Part shown: piece after piece, positions 43,503 to 54,858 of the stretch
How the letters are laid out: each line of letters starts with the position of its first letter
Position numbering within the stretch: position 1 is the stretch's first letter
Assembly (NCBI GenBank): GCA_003415625.1
Contig: PYIU01000006.1
Coordinates: 2,480,001-2,544,000 of the forward strand
Direction of reading: 5' to 3'
Length of the DNA: 64,000 nucleotides
Source: Aquanectria penicillioides
Taxonomy: Eukaryota; Ascomycota; Sordariomycetes; Hypocreales; Nectriaceae
Made by a program: the position numbers and the translations under genes
Notes under the pieces: model-generated
Seen by the model: the letters and a program-made list of their open reading frames with translations, nothing else
What the model was told of the DNA's origin: nothing
Databases searched by the model: none

Positions 43503-45916
43503 TCGTGGATGTTGGTTCGTTTCCTGTAGCAAGGCTCCTAGGACTGCTTGTCATTGCATAGTTTATGAGAAAGTCTTGGGCAACTTGTTTGGCATGAAAG
43601 CAGAAGAAGCTGTGTGGCACGTCGTGCCTTACTCAGAGCATGGCCACTGAGTAATTGAATCCAGAAGAAGAGACTCAAGCAGAACTGTGTAGCATGATCT
43701 TGGCTTCGATGTGGATAATGGCAGCCGTTACATGCGAGACTGCTCCAAGCCGAAGCGCCGGCATCCTAAAATAACCAATGATGAGCTCATAGGCTTCTAA
43801 TGAAGCATACTTTAGTGTCAGAGAGAAATTGACTTTCCCTTAAATGTGACAGATGTGGCTTGAAAGTGGTGCGCAGCGGTTGTGAAGTGCATCAACAGTC
43901 TATTGGAAATACTTGGGTGGGTTGCGGGGCAAGCCCACAATCGAAACTCAGAGCTCAGCAAGCCTCTTTTGACCCAGCCTCTGTCAAAGCATCACGCGTT
44001 AGGACTTGTTATGAATTTTTACAGCTGGAACAATTACTGAATTCTTGCCTGGAATATAGATTGGCAACCGGGGTTTGGAAATGAAGGGAAATGGTGCTTC
44101 ACTACTTAGTTTCCATATCCCTGTCAACATGAATTTCATTTATCAGATTCAGCTGCTGGTCGCGTTATCCCTTATCATGGCCCTGGGATGAACAAAGCAA
44201 ATATTATATAAACTCTGTGAACTAAATAGACCCCTTTGCATCAAACCGTTTCAGCTAATTTGAGGAGCAGGTTGGATATTCGGTGATCCCCCGAGGCAAG
44301 TTGGGCGCTCCGCTTGGCCTAGCTCTGCGCATGTGTTATCCGCCGATAGGTGTTGATGAGATGATGGGCGTATCCGAGGAGGTTATAGAAGAACTTGAAG
44401 TAGCCAAATTTGGCATCGAGAGAGGTGTAGAAGAGATGGACGAAGAAGAGACAGGCGTCGAGGAATCAAGGGTGTAAGATTTAGTTGAAGAGGAGAGTGC
44501 AGAATAAGAGCTCGAACCGACAATACAAAGTCCAGCATTAACGAACGGCAAAGCCAAAGTCAAAGGGGAGGCAAAAGTAACCAAATTATAGAGAGGCTCT
44601 GGAGATGCTCTCAGACCACCGCCTTTCGGGGCACTCAATTTGTCCCTGCGAGGCAGAGTAGCGTTGTTGCAGCCATAAAAGTCTCGTATTCTTCTTTGGG
44701 ACAAAGCCAAGAATGGGCAACACAACCCAAAGAATCAATGGTGCCTTTCTAGCGCCAGGAACAGATTGGACCTCGTAAACATCCACTCTGCTCCAAGCAC
44801 TTGAGATGCAATAGTCTATATAGCTGATTGGGGCTATGGAAAACATGCTGGCATCAGGTAAGCTAGCCGAACTCGACAATCATGCCGATGGTTATTTGCG
44901 ATGAGACCACTGAAACCAGGCAGCGTCTTGGGGATACACAAGTATTCTATCTAATCAAGACTGCCATGATACTGTTTTGGTGAGGCTGGTGAGGGAAGAT
45001 ACATGCAAACACAATAGGGCTCGCCAATGTTTCATCTAGAACTAGAGCCGGATTGGGTAGTTGCTATGTAAGCGATTTATGCACATCTAGCTTCAAAGCC
45101 GTCTCTGCCACTATCACCTTCCGTCGAAGCAAACGTTGTTATTACGTTATGCTTTGTGCATAAGCAAATATGGATTCACCGTCGCTTAATTGATGCAATG
45201 TAGTTGATATTAAATTGAGTTCCACCTCGTGCGCTGCGTTGTGCTAGTTGGGCTCTCTGTCTAGATGTTGATCCTAGCAACTTTGAGGGAGCACACTTCA
45301 GTATCGTAGGCACGCTTTACGGAGGGCGCATTCCCTTCCCCGACGAAAAAATTAAAGAAAATAAATAGAAATACAGAAACCTAATTCTCTGCTGACATGA
45401 TATTCTTTTGATAACCAGCCGTTTCATTTTGATGCTGGTCAAGGTTTCCCTAAAGCGCAGTCCCCACGCTCCCCCGCCGTGCGGAATTGCGCCGCTCCAC
45501 CCGGCGGCCCACACAGGGGAGGAGGTGCAGCCACGAGAGATGGATCTTTGTCCCTGCAAGGCTGAGGCCAACCTTGATTTACCAAACCGACATCAAACGA
45601 GTTTGCAAAGCGCGCGCTCACTCTCTCTTTGGCGTGGGGGAACCACCGCCATCACGATTCTATATATTTTCTTCCGCTGAGCGAATTACCCCAGAATCCT
45701 TGTCGGATCAGCTTGTCCGCCGTATGGTGTTGCACCGCATTTCTCCTGTTGGTATCTAGTCGACCAGCCATCTGCGGGCAACGACAAAGACGAGAACAGA
45801 CGACCGACCGTTCCGCCCTCCTCGACGACCACGACAAGATCGCATTACCTCGCTCCTCATCTCGCAATCCCCGACAGATCTTCTCTGCTGCATCTTCTAC
45901 CTCGATACCGTGTACC
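43503..45916. other. gene-poor region of about 2.4 kb
   Basis: No well-supported gene. A Ser/Thr-rich reverse-strand frame at 44336-44725 is listed separately as a weak candidate. The last 250 bases before the MED5 start form a long open leader in the MED5 frame, but with no conserved residues. Confidence 0.5.
44336..44725 (-). CDS. weak candidate: Ser/Thr-rich reading frame, possible fragment of a surface protein
   Basis: The frame ends in about 60 residues dominated by Ser, Thr and Pro (such as STPVSSSSISSTPLS and SSSSITSSDTPI), preceded by a short hydrophobic stretch (LTLALPFVNAGLCIVG). An overlapping upstream frame contains another hydrophobic stretch (APLILWVVLPILGF). This could be the tail of a degenerate or spliced cell-surface protein, or chance composition. 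No start, splice site or homologue supports it firmly. Confidence 0.2.
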   Translation of the reverse strand: MCCPFLALSQRRIRDFYGCNNATLPRRDKLSAPKGGGLRASPEPLYNLVTFASPLTLALPFVNAGLCIVGSSSYSALSSSTKSYTLDSSTPVSSSSISSTPLSMPNLATSSSSITSSDTPIISSTPIGG

Positions 45917-48900
45917 ATGCCGACAGCCATGGACGGACGCGTCGTGGCTGGAGGCGCATTGCGGGCTGCCCTCAGCTACTGGGCTCAGTTTGTCGCTCGC
46001 TGCATCTCCCAACGCCTCGATACCGATCGCTTCGAGTCATTTGTGCAGCTCGTCTACTCCAAGCACCCTCTCCCTCCTTTCCTCATCGCCGACTTCTTCC
46101 TCCGACCCCAGGCCAACAACCATTACACTCTCGACCCACGCATCCCTCCCTACCTTCAGGTCCTTATTCAGCTGGGCTACGTCGATATGCCCTCTATCCT
46201 AAAGGCCCTCTTCAAATACTCCTCTTCGCACTCGCAGGCGCAACCGCAACCGGATCCCCAGGCACAAGCAGACGGTACCAATGACCAGAATGGAAAGGAT
46301 AAGCCGAAGAAACCCGAAATCACTCGATGGGAGAGCTCCTACTGGTTTGAAGAATTCATCTTCTACAGTTTGACCAAGTCTGTCGTTCAAGGGAAGGCCA
46401 TCCCGGATACAAGGATAGCTTTGGATGTGGTCAAGATCATCTCGAAGTGGATGGCGTTGTTTACATCGGCCTCGGCAGCTTTCGCAGCTGATGTCATGGA
46501 GCATCTTCAATCATCCCAGGCGAGAGTGGACATGGAATCCTCTAGAGCTGCTCTGGTGGCCCTATTGCTCCGGCTTTGTGAAAATGGAGTTCTTATTAGA
46601 GCTGTCAGTAGGCCATTTGCCAAAGGTAAGGCATTGGTAATACCGTCTTCCTCGACCAAGTTGATGCTAATTGCGCCGTATGGCCTCGTAGAAGCTCGAA
46701 AGGAGCTCTCAACAAGCCTTGCCAGCTTTGTGCCGACATTGCAGCTGGTTCCTGAGATTACAGAGAAGCTAGAGCTCTTCCGAAACGAGACTCTCGCTAG
46801 TCATGATCCGGTTGACAAGAAGAAGCAAGCTGCGAACACTGCTATGGATGATCTGCTTGACTCCACCGTTGGCCTTGACAACTTTGTAGTGGCCGAGATC
46901 CCTATCGGTAACACCCGAGCTGGGTTGTACATTTACCTAAATGCTGCTGTTAGTACATGTCTTGAATCCCACCATCTATCGGTTTGCTAACCCATCTCTA
47001 GCTTTCGGCCCGACCTTTGCTAGACGATCACGCCCTTTTCTCATACATGAATAGCAGATACCAGGTACGAATACTTGAATCTTGTCAGAGTCTCTTCTAA
47101 TCGTTTACACAGGGCGACGTCCAATCTAGCGCCATTGACCTTATCCTGGCATCCTTTGACGTCCTCGCCAACGCCGTGTTCCGCAACGAGGGTCAGAAGG
47201 ATGCCCACCTCCTTCGATCATATTTGATTAACAAGGTCCCACTACTGCTCTACCAGCTTTGCCCTCCCGAGTTTGCTGCTACGTCAGCCGAGTTCTGCAT
47301 CACCCAGGCGCTTAGCCATGTGGATACTAGTACTTTCCCTACGGCATCGCTGATGTTTGATGAATCCCGGAATAATAACCCCTATACCGAGAGTGTCAGA
47401 GAAGAATTCTGTGCTGCATGCGTCCTCCACGGTCTAGTGCGGCGAGAGCATGTTGAGAGGATCTTGGGAGAGATGTCCATGTCCTACGAACCCTCGCTCG
47501 AGAAGTACTCAAAGGAGAAGCTGGTGCAAAACTGCCTCTCCGACACTGAGAAGATTCAGGGCCTGATTCGTGAACTCGACAAGATGGACGGCAACGTGGG
47601 AGCTGTCTGTCAGGCTTTGATTGAGGTAAGCTGAATTAAACCCGGCTTTCGAGTCCTAATGCTCATGTCCCTAGGTCTTGCGTCAATTGTGCAACAACAA
47701 GGAGACTATGTCTCTCAAGCTTCTCTGCAGTCAACTGGCACAGAAACCTCTATCTTTGGATGTGATTTTATTGTTTGAGAAATTGCCCACCATTGTTCAG
47801 CCGCTATGCACACTGTTGGACAACTGGCCATATGACGAGGACCAAGGAGAGTACCAGCCGGTTTATGAAGAGTTCGGAGCAATCCTACTTCTTGTGCTCG
47901 CGTTCGCATACCGGTACAACCTTACAGCAGCAGACCTGGGAATTCAATCTCCTGATTCCTGTGTGGCCAAAATTTTGGCCCGAGGCCATATTAGCCGACC
48001 AAATGATGAATTGACACAGCAAGAGAGCGGTCACCTGAATGGATGGATCCACGGCCTTTTTGACTCAGAGGCTGGTGGCCTTGGTGACGAGTTGATGTCG
48101 TCTTGCCCACCGCAGGACTTTTATCTACTAGTGGCATCGCTTTTCCAGAACATTGTTGTGGCATATACACATGGTTATCTCAACGATGAGAGTCTGAAGG
48201 GAGGCGTCGAGTGTGAGTTTCCCAATCCATCAAACATGGAATATCAAGTTAATGGCCGAGCAGACCTTGTCGAAGCATTCCTATTGCCCTCCCTGGTGCC
48301 GGCTATCCATTTCCTGGCAGACTACCTTTGGGTTGACCAGAAGGAACAGAAATCTATCATCAAAATCCTACAACTCATTCTTCTCCCCAGCTCTATTTCC
48401 GGCGAGGCTAGCGCAATGCTGTCTTCGGTAAAGAATCTGATCGCAAAACCGTTAGAACACGCCTTGCGCATGTACCAGCGACGGGACCCCAAGAACCAAG
48501 ACATCGAGCCCCTTTTGAGAGCGGTGAAGGAGAGTATTCCCCTGTCGCGGCGCACAGGAGAACCAGAACAGAACGAGCTGGAGACATGGACCACTACACA
48601 GAGCAGCGGCATGGCGAGCGCTATCAAGCACACAATCCAGGCGCTTACACAGTGGAGTATGCACCCAGTGATCATGCCCACGTCGTATACGCATCGCCAG
48701 GTGCTGGTTGGTCTCCAGATCCTGGGTTCAAAGAGACTTCTCCATGTGATATTGGAGGAGGTACGACAGCAGTCTGATAGCGGCAATGCTAGTGTTGTGT
48801 ACGATGTGGCCACGGCGATGATCTGTGGCCCAGACGCGGCCAAGGAGAGAATCGCCAGCAACAACGTCATGGATGCGAACGGCAACCTGCCTCCGGCGGT

Positions 48901-49306
48901 GCAGAGGCCATCTACTCTGCGAGATGTCCTCAAGCAAGAGGCGGAAGAATGCAAAAAGATCCAGAAGAAGGACCCAGTGCTGGCGGAAATTATTGTGCGG
49001 CTCCACCGACGGGTTGAGGCGCAGATGGTGATGCCGGAGACGCAGATGCTCCAGGCCGCCGACATATCGCTGAACCTGAACGGCGAGGCGACGGCCCTCG
49101 GCGACTCGCTGGCAGCGGCGGCGGCGATGCAGGCAGACAGTATGTCGGCGGATATGGGCCTGGATATGAGCATGGCGGGCGTGGGCTCCGATCTTGGCCT
49201 CGGCGGCTCGGTCAGCGGCCTCGATACATCAGCCGACGCAGATCTATTTGGCGCGTTGGATACGTCAGACATGGACAACTTTGATTGGGGAATGGATCTG
49301 TCTTGA
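45917..49306 (+). CDS. NUT1: Mediator of RNA polymerase II transcription subunit 5
   Basis: Tail-module subunit of the Mediator coactivator complex. Four exons (45917-46948, 47002-47064, 47113-47625, 47675-49306) give 1079 residues. Early residues carry the fungal Med5 signature ISQRLDTDRFESFVQLVYSK, then HPLPPFLIADFFLRPQ, LDPRIPPYLQVLIQLGYVD and SILKALFKYSSSH. The body is helical, with an internal Gln/Asp-rich insertion after KYSSSHSQAQ. The C terminus is rich in Met, Asp, Gly and Ser (DMGLDMSMAGVGSDLGLGG) and ends FDWGMDLS. A second ATG at 45929 has a stronger context and may be the true start. The 21-codon second exon is supported by phase and borders. Confidence 0.95.
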
Positions 49307-49754
49307 GTGTTGTTTTTCTTTTGGGGTTTTTTTTTGGTGGGCTTCTGTTAGATACATTGGGGGCGTGGCGTCTTTTGGTGGTGCTGCAAAGAAGAGCAAA
49401 AAGTCATTGTTATTCATGGCGTATGGGATGTGGAATGGAGCAGGAAAGGATGACGGAGTGCATTTTGCTTGACGCGTTTCTTTCAATGAGAGAGACGGCA
49501 CCGGCCGGTCATTGCCTTTGTTCATGATGCGGGTGGGATTAACATAGATTGAGGCTTACTTCGTACACAGAAAACAACAACAAATGGAAGAAGAACAAAC
49601 AAACTATCAAATAAGGGTGTCAATTTCTCAATCTCTCCCTCAGACACGGCCTCGTGGACATCTCCCGCTGCATTCTTCTTCTTTGCCTTTGCCCTTTCTC
49701 CAATCTGTCTCCGGCTGTATCACTCCGTTGTTCTCTTCTTCTCCTTCCGCCTTT
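49307..49754. other. convergent 3' region, MED5 / extradiol dioxygenase
   Basis: About 450 bases separate the two stop codons. There is a TTTTGGGGTTTTTTTTTGG tract just after MED5 and pyrimidine-rich sequence after 49620. No gene is seen. Confidence 0.6.
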
Positions 49755-50815
49755 CTACTTTGCTTCGACCCAGCTGCCAAGGGTAAACTGGGAATTGCAC
49801 ATGTTGGTAAGTTCCCAATCCTCGGCGCCCATGATGCCCTTCATGTTCTCGTCTCCTCTACCACCACACAGACCCGCCACAAACATGGTCTGCATGAAGT
49901 GGTCGTCGGTGGCGTGGGCGTCGCGGTATCGCGGGTGCTTCATCAGGCTCGTGGCCTTGCGGCGCAGCATGGGGCCGCCGCAGGGCTTCTTGCCGCGGAT
50001 GGCCTTGCCGTAGACGGCGCGGTCGACGGGCACGTCGTCCTCGTAGGCGCAGCAGACGAGGTCGATGACCTCCTGGCGGAAGTCGAGGGCCCAGGGCTCG
50101 GGGGGCGTGGGCTGTGCGAGGCTGTCGCGGTAGCGGAGCATGGGGCCCCAGACGTTGCGGTAGAGGTTGTGGACGGAGCCGCCGGAGCCGATGAAGAGGG
50201 TCCGGTGGGAGCGGGCGCGGAGCGGGCGGAGGGCGGCGCCGACGGTGACGTGGAAGTGAGGGTCGAAGGTGTGGTTCATGCTGAGCAGCGTCGTGGGCGG
50301 GCAGCCGTTGGGGAACATGCGGATGAGGATGAGGTACGTGTCGTGGATCCAGTCAAACGTCGGCGCCGGCTGCGAGTCGATGCCCGCGGCGGCGAGGTGC
50401 GCCTGGATCGTGGGCACGTAGTCGAGGTCCGGGTTGAGCTTGTAGTCGACGTACTTGGACGGGTGGACGTAGGCGACGGGAGACTTGCCCGGGTTGGGAT
50501 TTGCCGAGATGAGGATTGTGTTGGGGATGGACGTGGCCCAGTGAGCACCCTGTTTTGTGAGATGTCAGTGACTCTTCTATTGTTGCTGTCTATTCAGATT
50601 CAGACGACATTATGGAGCATAGGCGAGAATGGGAGCGAGAGTTTGGAGTTTACACTTACCATGATAACAATATGCTCGATTCCATTCGCAAGCGCCTCGT
50701 CGCCACACTTCTTCCAGTAATCACCCGAGTAGTGCTCTTCGCCCAACATCATGGTGCTGCCATGAGCGTAGAGGTGGACGGGGTTCATGGGTTCTTCTTT
50801 GCTTCCAACCGCCAT
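49755..50815 (-). CDS. LigB/DODA-type extradiol ring-cleavage dioxygenase
   Basis: Class III extradiol dioxygenase family, typically opening catechol rings next to the two hydroxyls; the fungal members are called 4,5-DOPA dioxygenase-like. Two exons (50815-50660, 50549-49755) give 316 residues. Metal-site motifs are visible: HLYAHGSTMMLG near residue 14-25, HIVIMGAHWATSIP across the splice, HTFDPHFHVTVGAALRPLR, the catalytic-histidine region TLFIGSGGSVHNLY and HATDDHFMQTMFVAG near the C terminus. All expected His positions are present, so it should be active; the substrate is unknown. It lies 1.2 kb downstream of an aldehyde-dehydrogenase homologue on the same strand. Confidence 0.9.
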
Positions 50816-51214
50816 TGCAATGGTTGCGACGCGAGACTAAAGGGATAAATTTGGGGGGAGGGTGTATCAAAGGTTGTTAAGCAAAGGAGCCAACTTTGTT
50901 AGTTTGCCGTGAGAGGATGATGAAATAGAATCCTTGGGCTCTTTGCCTCACCGAAACTTGGGAAGTCAAAGGAGAAGAGAGAGGGGGAATTGTACAACAA
51001 TGAGAGTCCTTCGGCGTCTGAAAGATAACCCAAGGATAAACTGACAAAAATTATAAAATAAAAAAAAAAGCGCAAGCGGCCGCAGCTCCGGGGCAGATTA
51101 TCACAAGCGAAGAAATAGATTGTCAAAGTATCTTGAAATGAACCACGCGCTCCCTCCACTTGTTCCTCCCGCTCCTATGGATAGAACCACGTCGCCCACC
51201 CCTGTCGCCTTCCT

Positions 51215-51227
51215 CCCCCCCCCCCCC
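51215..51227. repeat. poly-C tract (13 C)
   Basis: An uninterrupted run of 13 cytosines lies in the dioxygenase upstream region. Confidence 0.95.
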
Positions 51228-51777
51228 GCTGTAAGCTACCGCATGTGGGGGAGAAAGATCCCAGAGATGGCAGCTTCCTGATTTTTTTTGGGCCCTGCCG
51301 AGAATCCGGGGAAGCTCGGGTTGGGTGGGGCCGGTCCGATGTTAAGCCCCCGACCCTCCACTTTCCGACCCCCGCAGTCTCTCCTACGGCAAATCTTCGT
51401 GTCAATACAGCGAGCTTGGAACTAGCTGGAGTTTGCTAATGGTTGCTGCTGCTGCTGCTCCCGCTGGCTCCATTCAGCACCTTTGCAATGATGCAGCTAG
51501 CGAGCGGGAGGCCTGGATTTCCCGGGGCGCGCAGCTCGCATGTGTGACTGGGTGACGCACCTCCCGGGATGGAAAGAAGCCGCGTTGCACTCGGGAGCCG
51601 GGATGCAGGCTTGTGGCATGTTTGGGGATCTTTGGAGAAGTGTGGTGTGAGGTTTGAATTGAAAATGCATTGGCCGCGAGGGAAGAGGAGGCACTGGCGG
51701 ATCGAATTGGGCACACAGCAGACAAGAGAAGGATAGACGAGACGAGACGAGACGAAGAAGAAGAAAAAAAAAAGGGA

Positions 51778-51792
51778 GGGGGGGGGGGGGGG
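51778..51792. repeat. poly-G tract (15 G)
   Basis: An uninterrupted run of 15 guanines follows an A-rich stretch and a GAGAC tandem repeat (51737-51757). Confidence 0.95.
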
Positions 51793-52009
51793 AACTAGAT
51801 TACTTGGGTTCCTATGTAGACACTTTGCAGTTACAATTTCCTCTCCAGACAGTAAAAACATACACAGCAAGACTATTTGACCCTTGAACTTCTGATAACA
51901 TGTAGATGGATATAGGTAAATACACACAGAGAGAAAGCATGTACATGTGCACCTGGCGTTTCTCTCTCATTCTCACTCTCTCACACATTCTCCCTGTCAT
52001 CCTCTTGAC

Positions 52010-53638
52010 TCAAGTCCGCATCCTCAAGGCATACTCCAGGCCTCGCCTCCCCAAGACATATGTACCATAGCCGACCAACGGTACCACAACTGAGAGCGTG
52101 ATACCAAAGCCCGTGAAGAATCCCGTCTCGAAGAAGCCCATGTAGTCGTTGCGCGGCTGTCCCGTGGGCTTGAGCGGCTTGGTCGCCAGAGCCCGCACAG
52201 ACTGCACCGTCACGCTGGCGGCCTCGCCGTCCAGAAGCTTCTCAACCTGCTTAAAGGCCTCGGTCTGCGGCTCGACAAACTGCGGTCGCGGGACGGAGAA
52301 CATGGTCGCGCTGTATCGGTAGTGAAGGTCTGGCTCCTGGGCAGTGGGAGCCGCAGGGCCGACGAGCAGGTGGCGCGGGATCTGGTTGATGCACGAGATG
52401 TGCGCCGAGACGTGCTGGGAGAGATACTTTGCCGAGTCTTTGGCGGCGAAGCAGTAGGCGGCCAGCAGGGGTTTGTCAAGCTCCTGGTTGTTGTAGACGG
52501 CGTCGAGAAGACTGGTGCATGTGATGATGGGGAGGAAGCGGCCCTTGACCTTGATGTTGGCGATGGCAGCATCTCTAGACCGGATTGTTAGTTGCTATTT
52601 ATTTCACATACATCGGTTTTCGATGCCGCTTGGGGGTCAATGATCTTTACCTGTCCTTGACGTCAACCAGCTTAAAGTCGCTGGATCCAAAGCTCGACGC
52701 AACCCTCTTGTCCTCGGCGTCCTGGATAGCCTTTCTCGACTTCTCGCTCTGGTTCTTGTCCACACGCTTGACCGCCGTCTCGCGCGCAAAAGACAGAGTC
52801 GCGTAACGCGAGCACGCCTCGAAGAATTCCTTCTTGACGTACTCGTTTACGAGGACCAGATCGGGTGCGTACGGGGACATGCCGCCGAAGCTGAAGCGGG
52901 CGGCGGTGATGGCCTTGGCTGCAGCGTCGAGGTCGGCAGTGCGGTCGACGATTGCGATGGCGCGGTGCTGGCTGGAGGAGAGGAGCTGGTTGGTCAGAGT
53001 GGAGGAGCCGGAGCCGCTATTCTGGTCGACGAGGATCGCCGAAGAGAGGATCTTGGAGTCGGTGATGGTGTTTGTGATGGCAAATACGTTGGGATCCAGG
53101 GCCTTGGGCAGGACCTGGCGGAGAGTGGCATCGAGGTTCAGAAGACTCTCTTGCAGCTGAGATTAAGATTGGTTTCATATCAGTCATCGCGTCCCAAATT
53201 CGAAATTTACAAGACAGCGAAAAGAAAGCTCTCAAAACTTACCTCAAGGGCAACGCAACATGCTGCCGACAAGGCGGCCGCCAGCGGGCTCACAATTGAA
53301 AAGAAGCGCGTGTGGCTTCCGGGCCTCAAGACCACCAGGCCAAATCCCAAGCGCCGGGCGGCATAATCCTTGCCGCGAGTCACGGCGTACTCGTCCTCGA
53401 GGGTCTTGTGGAAATCGAGCCCGTCGTAAAAGTGACGGACGGCCTCCATGGCGAGGTAAAACTCGGCGTCGACCTCGGCGGCCGATGCGCCCGTGTCCTT
53501 TGTCATGGCGGCGCAGATGTCGGCGGCATTGGTGCGCAGCGCGAGGTGCAGGGCGTGGAGCTGGTTCTGGCGGAGGCGAAGCGTCTCTGCGCGACCGTCG
53601 GTGACGGAGTCCTGGAGTCGCTCGACGGCGGCGTCCAT
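52010..53638 (-). CDS. aldehyde-dehydrogenase-like pseudoenzyme with C-terminal membrane anchor
   Basis: Three exons (53638-53243, 53156-52651, 52574-52010) give 488 residues, close to class 3/fatty aldehyde dehydrogenases. The N-terminal helices (LRLRQNQLHALHLALRTN, DICAAMTKDTGASAAEVDAE) and SIVSPLAAALSAACC match the ALDH fold. The catalytic parts are altered. The cofactor Lys in the usual KPSE reads LELQES, the LELGGK glutamate region reads LLSSSQHR before the well-aligned VDRTADLDAAAKAI, and the GQxC nucleophile reads FGGMSPYAPD, with Pro in place of Cys. A hydrophobic helix (GFGITLSVVVPLVGYGTYVL) with a basic tail anchors the C terminus as in fatty ALDH. I infer a non-catalytic membrane protein. 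A GA repeat lies in its leader near 53698-53720. Confidence 0.85.
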
Positions 53639-54410
53639 TGTGGTATGTGATTCGATGTGTTTGAATGGGTGGTGCTTGGTGGAGGAGTTGAGTTAGAAGA
53701 GAGAGAGAGAGAGAGAGGGAGGGAGAGAGGTGCGTGTAAGTGGAAGATTGGAAGATGGGATGAGACTCAATCAAGCACGAAATGGAAAACCCGCTAATTG
53801 ACACAATTTTTTTTTTTGGCGATGCTCTTGGATGATAACAAAAAACAATTCAATTAATCCCATCAAAGTCTCCAATTTTGGCTCGAGGAATTGGAGTCTG
53901 GCCATTTGTCTGTCCTACCACGCCTCCCATTGTGACGCTCAGCAACCGTCCCGGCGGCCCTCCTCCGGGACGGAAAGTGGGGGATGAGTGAGAGCCCGCC
54001 TCCGCTTTGATCGATCCCCTCAAGTTCCGGCATTTCGCCCCCCCCCCCTCCCTCTCTCTCTGACCCCAGAGTTGCACGTGTGTTCGCGCTCGGGAAATTC
54101 GGAGTCGACCGAGAAAACCCTGGAAACTCATCAGTCGTGCCATCGCCGTGGACGTGTGTGACGGATATTCCAACCCCCCCTGGCTCCCGTTCCGTGTCGA
54201 GGCGCGAAGCAAAGTGATATCTCTCCCCGAGCGGCTTTGGACTTGCAATATCATCAGCCCATCCGAAGGCCAACTAGACGATAGAGAATCCTCTTCCCCC
54301 GAAATTTCTTCTTCAATTTGTCTTTTTGCTTCTCGCTCTCCCTCTCTCTGTTTCCTCCCATCTCTCCATCTCTGCTCAATCCTTGTGTAACAGCATCCAA
54401 TCTTCTCACC
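53639..54410. promoter_or_regulatory. divergent intergenic region, ALDH-like / small unknown gene
   Basis: 772 bases between the two start codons. A GA dinucleotide repeat lies at about 53698-53720 and a C11 run at 54038-54048; the side before the forward gene is strongly pyrimidine-rich (54300-54385). Confidence 0.5.
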
Positions 54411-54858
54411 ATGTCGTCCACGGCTACCGAGATCCGCGCGCAGGAGGAACTCCTCCAAGACTATGAAATCCACATGTCTACCGGGAGCTCGCAGGTCAAC
54501 GGCATCACTCGCTCCAGCAACGTCCCCCAGAGCCGCGATGCGCCTCATCCTCACGTCGAGAACCCTGCATACTGGACCAACGATTTCCGCCAGACACCCC
54601 CATATCGACCCGTGAACACGGGGCTCGATCTCTCGATGCGCCCGGGAGGAACCCATCCTGCCGAGCAGTTCTTCCTTTACCACATGTTTGAGGGTGTATT
54701 CCTCCAAGCGGTTCGTTCCGACCATCGATACATAATATCTGTGAATATTTTGAAAGCTGACTTGAACTGCTTCATAGACTGGAAACTGGATCTGGAGGAA
54801 AACCGTTGGCAAATTCAATGAGTCTCTATTCCGCGCTCAAGTTGGAGGCGAATTTTAA
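54411..54858 (+). CDS. small protein of 126 residues, function unknown
   Basis: Two exons fit (54411-54710 and 54778-54858; donor GTTCGT, acceptor TAG). The spliced tail reads FLQATGNWIWRKTVGKFNES and ends LFRAQVGGEF, which looks far more protein-like than reading through the intron. The N-terminal part is acidic and polar (SSTATEIRAQEELLQDYEIH), the middle is Pro-rich (NPAYWTNDFRQTPPYRPVN) and LSMRPGGTHPAEQFFLYHMF precedes the splice. No signal peptide or membrane helix is seen. I do not recognise a named family. The start codon follows a CT-rich leader with TCACCATG context. Confidence 0.65.

Larger units (their letters stand above)
50816..52009. other. intergenic region
   Basis: About 1.2 kb upstream of the dioxygenase holds its promoter and the 3' region of the ALDH-like gene. 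It contains a C13 run (51215-51227), a GCT repeat near 51438-51455, a GAGAC repeat near 51737-51757 and a G15 run (51778-51792). No coding signal is seen. Confidence 0.55.

Noticed and set aside
48322..49278. 318-codon reverse-strand frame
   Set aside because: It is antisense to MED5 exon 4 and is Ser/Arg-rich without motifs.
49584..50720. 378-codon forward frame
   Set aside because: It is antisense to the extradiol dioxygenase, rich in Val/Gly/Ala/Asp from codon bias, and has no recognisable domain.
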